Source: Odiellus spinosus
Taxonomy: Eukaryota; Arthropoda; Arachnida; Opiliones; Phalangiidae
Length of the DNA: 64,000 nucleotides
Assembly (NCBI GenBank): GCA_963920705.1
Contig: OY987238.1
Location: forward strand, 10,534,183 to 10,598,182
Reading direction: 5' to 3'
The notes beneath the pieces were generated by a model, which was not told the origin of the DNA, made no database searches, and worked only from the letters and a program-made list of their open reading frames with translations. The translations under genes and the position numbers were made by a program. Shown here piece by piece: positions 53,001 through 62,000 of the stretch (positions within the stretch are counted from its first letter, which is position 1; each line of letters begins with the position of its first letter).

Positions 53001-56000
53001 GGCCAAGTTTTAATTAACGAAGAGTAATCTAAAACTATATCCAGCCTCTTTTTTGGATAGGGTTTATCAAACCTTTCTTAAAGCGGTTTCTGGGATATTT
53101 GAGGCGCTTCTGTGTGAAAAATTTCAGTTGGCCACACTTTCTATTCTTCCTCTCAGTTTTAATCAAACTTAGTTTAAATTTTCAACAGGTCGAAACTTAG
53201 ATTCAGTTTATAATGGATTTTAGTTAGCCTGTTTAGCATAGACCCTATAGTTTATTTTTAAATTGAAAAAGCCTTTTGTACCTACTGAAACTTGAAATTG
53301 ATTTAGATATTCAAGTTTCCAAACTTTTTTTTTTCTTTTGATATAAAAGTTTTCGCTTGATTGAAATACTGACCTACTTCGGCTTCTTATAAACTTAAAA
53401 GCCTCGGTTCTTTATAATTCGTCAATTTTCTTTTCTAACCATCTAGGTTGAATTCTAATTAGAGTAAAAGCCTATAATTATTTAAGGGAAGTTTACATAT
53501 GTTGAGAATCTTTAAATTTTAAATTTATTTTAAGATTCCGCAAACACAATTTTTGAATATATTAATTTTTCTACAATTACTACAGAATATTTTCCGAGTG
53601 GTCCGACATTCCCGAAAAAAGCATACGGGATTTCGTGATTTTACGATTTCGCCAAAGATTTCGTGATTTCTCAAAAAAATTTCATGATTTCGCCAAAGAT
53701 TTCGTGATTTCTCAAAAAATTTCGTGATTTCGCCAAAGATTTTGTGATTTCGCGATTGCGCTTCAAAGATTTCGCGATTTCATCGGAGATTTCGAAATTT
53801 CGCGATTTCTTCAAACATTTCGTGATTTTGTGTGAAAGATTTCGCGAGAAGCGTACGGGATTTTGTGCAAATGTCGGACCATTCGATATTTTCGCGCATA
53901 TTTTTATTTCTAAAGTTTAAAATAATTGAATTTTAAGTGAAGCGAATATCCGACCAATCATATTAGTTTAGTCTTTTTTTCGTTACAGAGCGACCCTTAC
54001 ACTATGCTGCGAGATTCAGCTGGTAAATTGATTGGCAATGAACGATACGAAGGCTACAGCGTCGACCTGATCGACGAAGTCTCCAAAATATTAGGCTTCT
54101 CTTATATATTCAAAGAAGTCGACGATAAATCGTACGGCAGAAAGGGGTCTAATGGCACCTGGAGCGGTATGATTGGAGAAGTTGTCAGCGGGGTAAGATA
54201 TGATTTTCTGTAATCTCCTGATACGATGAAGATATTTTAATATAACACCAGTACTTCAGCCTCAAAGCAACAAATTTATAGCAAATATTTACCGCTATAC
54301 AACACCACCAAAACTCTATTGTAACGATAATCTGATCCTAAATTCGCCGTTTTGACGCTGAAGTAGTGGATAAATTTACGAAGTTCCTCCTTGGGTCCAA
54401 AAATCAAAGTAAATTAGGGCCAACGTTCATAGAAAACAGCGTACAACGCGAGGTCTTCTTTAGAATTGTCTGTTCCTAGCTTGTCAGCCGGCAGTCGGAG
54501 CCAATCGTAGTTAAGCTTTACGTCATTGATTTTTTTCTACCTCTACACCAGTACCTAAAATGTTAATCGCAGGTATATTGGCTAGCACTTCTTTCTCCAA
54601 CCATATAATTTCAATTTATAGGCTGTCGCAATGGCCAAGGGTTAGCGATATATAAAACTAGATTGAGACCAATTTAACCATGGAATTTCATGAATAGGCG
54701 ATGGGTTTATTGTAACCTGTTGCAAAAGTCTATCACTTCATTCCATAAAAGTAAAGAAGTATCAGAAAAGGGTCAGGTAAAGATACTAGCCCATCAGATA
54801 AAACTAGCCAAAAAAGTCATCACCCCTGTCTGGCTAAGTGATTTGGACTCTTCCTCGATATTTTGAGTCTGGAGAGAGGGATTGAATTTAGGCGGGCCGC
54901 GCTTGGCTATATTGTCTTCCCTCCCAACTTCGAAATTACTCCGAAGAGTGGCGCTTCCTCCGTTCACTATTTACACGGCGACTGCGGCCGCTAGAGTGTC
55001 TCGAATCAGAATCTGCCGGACCTTTGCTGATAGTATTAAGCTACGGGGTGTTGTTTACTTTTACGGAATAAAGTGATAGACTTCTGCTAATGATTATTGC
55101 TTCATTTCTATTATTATGTTCTTCTGGAAACGTTTGGTTACCAATAAATGAATGATTTACTTCTAGAAAGCCGATGTGGCTATAGCTGATTTAACTATTA
55201 CGTCGATTCGGGAAGAGGCCGTCGACTTCACGATGCCATTCATGAACACTGGAATCAGCATTCTCTTCAAAAAGCCGACGCAAAAAGTCACGAGATTATT
55301 CTCTTTCTTGTCGCCTTTTTCCATGGAGGTTTGGATTTATGTCATTGGCGCTTACATCGGCGTCAGTGTTATCCTCTTCTTGGTGGGTCGAATGAGTCCC
55401 TACGAATGGGATAATCCCCATCCTTGCAGGCAGGAAAACCAAGTCCTCGAGAACAACTTTAATTTGATGAACAGCATGTGGTTCACCATCGGATCCCTTA
55501 TGCAACAGGGTTCCGATTTGGCTCCCAAGTAAATTTTAATATTCAAACAAGCCTATATATTTAATTTTTAATAACGAGTATAACGACTTAACTACGCTTT
55601 CAATTAGTTTGCAGTGTAGTAGAGTTAGGTTTGATTGTCTACTATTTTAATAATCTAAATTATTTGCGTATTACGTTTATTATTGCGTGATACGTCGAAG
55701 GGGGCCCTTCCAATATATATATATATATATATAGCGTAACTTAAAAGTCACGTTAATTTACATAATCAAACATTCCTGTTATAAACCACGATATTAATTA
55801 ATTCAATTTAAATTTTTATTTCCAATTTAAAACAAAGTACAAAGACTTGTTTGCCGACTCGGTAGACAGAGTTTTTGCAGTTAATTATATTATTTACAAT
55901 TAATAGAAAGATAAATTAAATAGAAAAAAAGCTTAATTAAGTTTTAAGTATGACAGGATTAGGTAACAGAAAGAGTATATTCTTTAGCTAATTCATCTTA

Positions 56001-59000
56001 GATAATTCAATTAGTGACGGTTTAATCTAGGTTAAATTTTCTTGGTGACTATTAAATTTTAATTTTATTCATTTTTATCCCACGGTTAAATATAAAAGTT
56101 CATTTATATCCACATTAATTCATCGAATACGACTAAATCTCAGTTTAATTCCATTCAAATTAATATACAGTACTGAGCACCAAGCTTGATTTAATCCCCC
56201 CTTGTTGTAGTTTCATTATCAAAGAGTTCTAGTGCGACGCTGCTTATCTCAGCCCTACTACTTTTCTTTATATAATAATAGTTTAATCAACTCTCAAACT
56301 ATTTAAACAACTTCTCAAGAGAATCAGTGTTTGCCTTCTCTATTTTATTTCCTTCTATTATATGATTTAGAAAACGCGCGAAATTCTTTATTTAGAGCCA
56401 TGTCAACGAGAACGGTGGCAGGAATCTGGTATTTTTTTACCTTGATCATGATTTCTTCGTACACCGCCAATTTGGCCGCTTTCTTGACTGTCGAGAAGAC
56501 GGTCTATCCAATAGAAAGCGCCGAAGATCTTTCCAAACAAGAAAAAATCAGATACGGGTGCTTAGGAGGAGGTTCTACCGAACAGTTTTTCAGAGTAAGA
56601 TTTATTTTATTTTTGCCCTTCTTTTTCTACATTCTACCTTCGCTTATTTCCTACACCAATCAGAAGATGACTATTTGTAGCGCGTTTAAAGTTATATCGA
56701 AGATAAAGGGTACCTCTCAGCTTTGAACGAACTGAAAACTCAGAGTGGTCTTCTGATTTTTTTCTTTTTCAAACGAGATCGACCCCGATAAACGTGAGAT
56801 GCTTGTTGATTTACTAGTAATTGATCCGGCGAATCAGATGGCAGAAAAAAGTTTTTTTTTTTGGTTGAAAACAAAGGCGAGGAATTTCATAGTATACCAC
56901 TGGGTAGTTAGTATTGATCGAGTTGCCTACAATAAGAATTTAAAGCTTGGGAAACCTATGTATGGTGCTTTTTTATTACAATCAAACACACGTGTAATAT
57001 CAGAAGGGGATAATGTTGTTTTGGGATTAAGTGTGCCATTTTATCGACTGCTAGCTTGACTTCGTTGGGCCGGGCGAAAAACCTTGAGGACGGGAGCAAA
57101 AGAAGTTTAAAAGTTGGGCCTATTAGATCAGGAAATTAAATTGAAAAAATTAGACCAATTGATAATGTAAAAATTAGACCTAAGACAGGGAATTGGAAAA
57201 TAGGACAAATAAGGTCAGATAATTGGAAAATTTGGCCGGTAATAAGGCCACATAATTGGAAAATTGGGCCAATAAGGACAGATAAATGGAAAATTGGGCC
57301 AATAAGGCCGCCTAATTAGAATATAGATCTAATAATGCCTGCTTATTAGAATAGTGGGTCAATTCGGTCTGTTAATTAGAATAGTGGGTCAATTCGCTCT
57401 GTTAATTAGAATAGTGGGTCAATTCGGTCTGTTAATTAGAATAGTGGGTCAATTCGGTCTGTTAATTAGAATATAATTGGGCCAATAAGGTCTGTTAATT
57501 AGAATATTGAACCAAAAAGGCTGGCTAATTAAATTATTTCGCTAATAAGAACAGATAATTGGAATATTCGGCCAATAAGGACGGGTAACTGGAATATTCG
57601 GCCAATAAGGACGGGTAACTGGAATATTCGGCCAATAAGGTCGGTATAAATTGAAATATTCGGCCAGTAAGGTCGGTATAAATTGAAATTGAAGATAATT
57701 ATTATCCGTTAATGAAGCTCAATTATCATTAGTTCCCTTTTCACCCTCCATTTTACCATTTATGATTAAGTAAGGAAATTAAAACCATAAGTATTAGTAC
57801 TTAATTTAAATATTTTAACCCGGTTTATTAATTTCAATAGCTATAAAATAAATTATCAGTTTACAAATGACGCGATAAGAGTGACAATTTCGCGTGTTTT
57901 CACTCATTTGTCAAGTCCAGCTGTGTCACGCTTAATTACAAACTCTATATTAAAGTCGCTTCCTTTGCTTTCATTAAGGTTTATATACAGCTGCAGTTTC
58001 ACGAGCAAAGAGGTCATTACCTCGCTTGTTTATCATTTATAAATACAATTGGAGTTGGCAAAGACTATTTTCATCCGCAATAAGAATTTACATTATGTAT
58101 TAATTCGCCACAGTCCTTCCCGTTCTGTCAAAAAATCTTGAACGAAGATTTATGATCAAAACTAGATGGGGTATATCACAGGTAAATCATGCTTTAAGTT
58201 TACAACAAGGAATATTAGGATTGGGATGTGGTTCTGAAAGTTTTGTCGTCAGAGCTTTCGCCCTAGGAGAGAGGAAAAAGATCCAAAAGCTCTAAACGGT
58301 CGAGATACGGACTAAGAAATTGCCCTCTCTAGCGGTTGAGATTGGAACTAAGTAGGTGGTGCTAATATCGCGCCGAACTGTCTAGACGTTTACAAGTGTA
58401 AAAATATATAGACGGAAAACAACCCTCCCCTCTCTCGGGAAACGAAGGATCGTGTTGTAATCTTCTATAGCGTAATGTTTATTATAAAGATAATATATAT
58501 TTTTTTAATTTCTTCTGTCTGTAAACACGGTATAATCTTACAAAGAAATTCTCGGGATATTTTTGAACTCTAAGACTGTATATATTTTTGGCACGAAGGT
58601 ATACATACAATTTTGTTTTTTTTAAGGTCTAATGTAAATGAAATTTTCGTTTTAAGTGTCATAAGGATGGATGACCTTTCGGGCCAAGTTCCAAAATCTT
58701 GTTTTATTTAGTTTTGGATTTACTCGAAAATAGCCCTTCTTCAATCTAGGCGAGTAAAAATAAAAAAAAAAAAAAAAAAATCCCAAAAAATTCTCTGGGG
58801 AAAAAGCCTTCCTCATAACCAAGTTCCCTAAGCCCCGGTCCCCCAAAAACTCAATCTTTTTACTTTAAGACACAAAATAAACCCAGGTCCGCTAAGAACT
58901 TAGTTGAGAAACGACAGGCGTTTGGCTTAAAGTTCAAAGGGTCACGAAACCCAATTTTGGCAATTTTGTGACTACGGGGCAAGCGTGGATTAACATAAGT

Positions 59001-62000
59001 AATATCCGTCTTGATCAAATCTCGCGCAGATGCTCTGTAATCATGACATTATGAATTTAAGCCCTGGAAAGATAAACAATGGAACCATTTAGATGAAGAA
59101 CTAGTTTGTGAAAACAAAATACCAAATAGATTAAAATTTGTTAAATTTATTTAAAATTAATTCTATCAAACTCCCACTGAGTCAATTTTAACCAAAATAT
59201 CCTTAAAAATTGAAAGAAACGTGGAAGATTTCCTTCATAAACTTTGTTATTTAGTTTTTCTTCGAAGGATCTAAATTCCTGTTCGAAAACCGGTTATATA
59301 ATGGTAATTTTAATCGTTTTCAAGAATGTAACGGAAACTTATATTTTTGTCGCCCCTTTCCCTTGGCTCTTATTTTTGTCTTACAAAAATCGATTTTTGG
59401 CCACTTTGCCTTGGTTTCCCGCTCTTTTTGGTAATATGTCAGCGGCGCCAGACACCACCAGTCATTTTCCACTATCGAGGCTATTCATTATCATCCTTCT
59501 TCGTGGCCCAATTGATTTCTTGTCTTTTTCCTTTTATTTTCATTTTTTCCCCAGTGGTCCATTGGTCTTTTTATCGTAGCATAAAACTCTTGTAATCCAG
59601 ATATATAGCTCTATATCAAACCTGGTTGGGAACCTAATCGCATTTACATCATGATGAAATGCCAAATATTTCTCAAAAATAAAACCTTTTCTAGATTTAT
59701 ACAGGATGGAAACTTTCCCACGCGTTCACACACAATTGTTAAACAGACAAATAATAAAATTGGATTTTATTATTTTATTATAAGGAAATATTTGAACGTA
59801 TTAAAGGGAGAATGAAACCTAAGTGGCTTTTTTTATCGATTTCTTATCATTTAAATAGGCCTAATCCAACAGTATTTTTTCTAAATATATGTTAAACTAG
59901 AAATAATTTTAAAACTAACCCGGAAAATAGGCTTATCTGGATTCATGAAAATCCTGAATATCTTCAAATTGAAGGGTTTGCAACCAATAAGCAAAGATAC
60001 GTCGTTAAGGCGAGATCTCCACGAGACTTCCCTTCAATGGGAAGAAATTCAGGACCTCCATGAATCCAGCTAAGCCTTTTTGATAGTAAGGTTTAAATTT
60101 ATTTCTAGTTTAATATTTGTTTGTAATTTTTTTATTGGTGGGTTAGACCTATGAGGAATCGATAAGGATACGCCTTCAATATTATTATAGGCTTATCGCA
60201 TCCATATAGATTTTAAAAGTGACCTAAATTTTTATTGAAAACCGGTATATGGTATTTTAGATTTCTTCTCCGATTTTCACTTCATTCCTTTGTAACCGAT
60301 CTAAATATAGGAACATAAATGGTTTAAAATCAAAAATTCTACCGTTCGATTCTTTATATAGTCATGCACGCAAACGATTTTTAACCAAAGACCTATATCT
60401 ATTTCGGCTGCTCCCATTTTTACGCCTACATCTAAAGTGGATAGAGAAAATCCACTTTTTTTGCTCTTCTAACTCGCATGCTTTTTCCGAAAACCATTCC
60501 CTCTTTCCATTTCTTATAAAGAGATAGCTGCGTATTTTTACGTACGATTGTTAAAGGTAGAATGTAACCTAACAACTAATGATTTTTTTATCGATTCCTT
60601 ATCGTTTAAATAGGCCTGATCCACCAATAAAAAGTTTACAAAACAAATATTAAACTAGAAAATAATCTAAAACTTACCCTGAAAGTAGGCTTAGCGGGAT
60701 ATTCGGAGATCCTGAATTGCCTCCGTGTGAGGTCTAGCGATGAATGAGCGAAGGCCGTCGTTCACGCGAGATCTCTGCGAGACTTACAATCGCGTTCGAT
60801 TGGTCGCAAGACCTTATACACGAGGAAATCAGGATCTCCATGAATCCAGCTAAGCCTTTTTCCGGGTAAGTTTTAAATTTATTTCTAGTTTAATATTTGT
60901 TCGTAATAATAATTTTTCCGCTAGTGGATTAGGCCTATTTAAACAATAAGGAATCGATAAAAAAATCACTTGTTGTTAGGCATTTTCTCTCTATTAACGA
61001 TGGGCCTTTGCTTATTGATAGTAACTTTACAGTCCATCGCTGTCAGCTGTTCAGTTTTCAGTAAAAGTTTAGGTTTATATTTCTATTATTTCCTTCGCTG
61101 TTCCTTTAAAATTCCACGAAAAAATGTTACACTAACTCTTTAAGTTCTTTCCTACCCAACCATGCCTGAATCTATTGGGCAAATGACGAACTGATGGAGT
61201 ATCAGTTTCAACGAAAAGAAACTCAAACGGTTGGGGAGTTTCCATTCTTACTAATATACTCCTGAATTTCAAGATCAATATGAAAAAACTACTTTTATCC
61301 CTATCATATATTAATCCGCCTTAGCTTTTATCATTTTGCAAACTTCCTTGGAACACTAGTAAATATATATTGAATGGTGTCTAAAGAAAGTTTTACCAGG
61401 AATTGACAGAACGCGCAAAGCTGAGGTTACCTTTATCTCTAAGACTTGCAGATCATTAGTTATAGAGGCGTATTAACTTCGCGTGTGCAGCCAATTGGAG
61501 TTGGTATTCTTTATTGGAGGGTGAAAGCCACATCAGGGAGGGCATGTTGAGTTATTTGAAAAATGATGTTTCCACCAATGGACCTGAAAAAAAAAAATAA
61601 AAAAATAAAAATGAAACGTTCCTACAAAATACCCATTTTACTCATTTTTCTTCGAATATTCGAGTTACACCAAAATACTATTTTCGTCTATTTTCCAAAT
61701 TCTAATCTTGTTTTTGCACTTGGGAACTATTATACCATGCATTCTATTATATTTGTAACAGCTAACTTAGCTTGAACTAGAAGAAATACATTTTTTTAAA
61801 AAAAGTTTGCAAACGATTAAATTATAATTTCTCTTTAAAAATAATTAAGTATCGAGTTACAAACATGATTAACTATTATAAATTGAGATAATTTATTGGA
61901 ATTTATAAATTCAGGGTATGTTTTTAAAATGTAGACGCTAAGCCTTGGCTAACGGAATTTTCGGTGTGTGTATTTGTAACATGGAAATGGCAAAACGCTT

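Larger units (their letters stand above)
46302..53988 (+). other. GRIK2-like: Intron 8 (7.7 kb)
   Basis: Phase-0 intron. It contains a family-C element (47573-47993), homopolymer G and C runs, a family-A MITE carrying a nested TA element (48508-49051), a CTTCAGACG-type MITE (49676-50060), two copies of the 46-bp motif, a family-E element (52692-52964), a GATTTCG-rich array (53630-53860) and a family-B fragment ending about 15 nt before exon 9. Stretches 46302-47570 and 50640-52490 show no feature I can support. Near 50575-50635 there is a GGGG-rich segment resembling dispersed repeats, identity unknown. Confidence 0.8.

Noticed and set aside
55296..55505. Minus-strand 69-codon frame
   Set aside because: It is antisense to exon 10 of the receptor and is a shadow.
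55526..55532. TAA after Lys at the end of exon 10 as a true stop giving a truncated receptor
   Set aside because: A GT donor lies at 55529, the phase-2 join to exon 11 restores Lys579, and M3 follows directly as in all family members.
58762..58780. Poly-A tract as the tail of a retroposed gene copy
   Set aside because: No coding remnant or target duplication was seen upstream.
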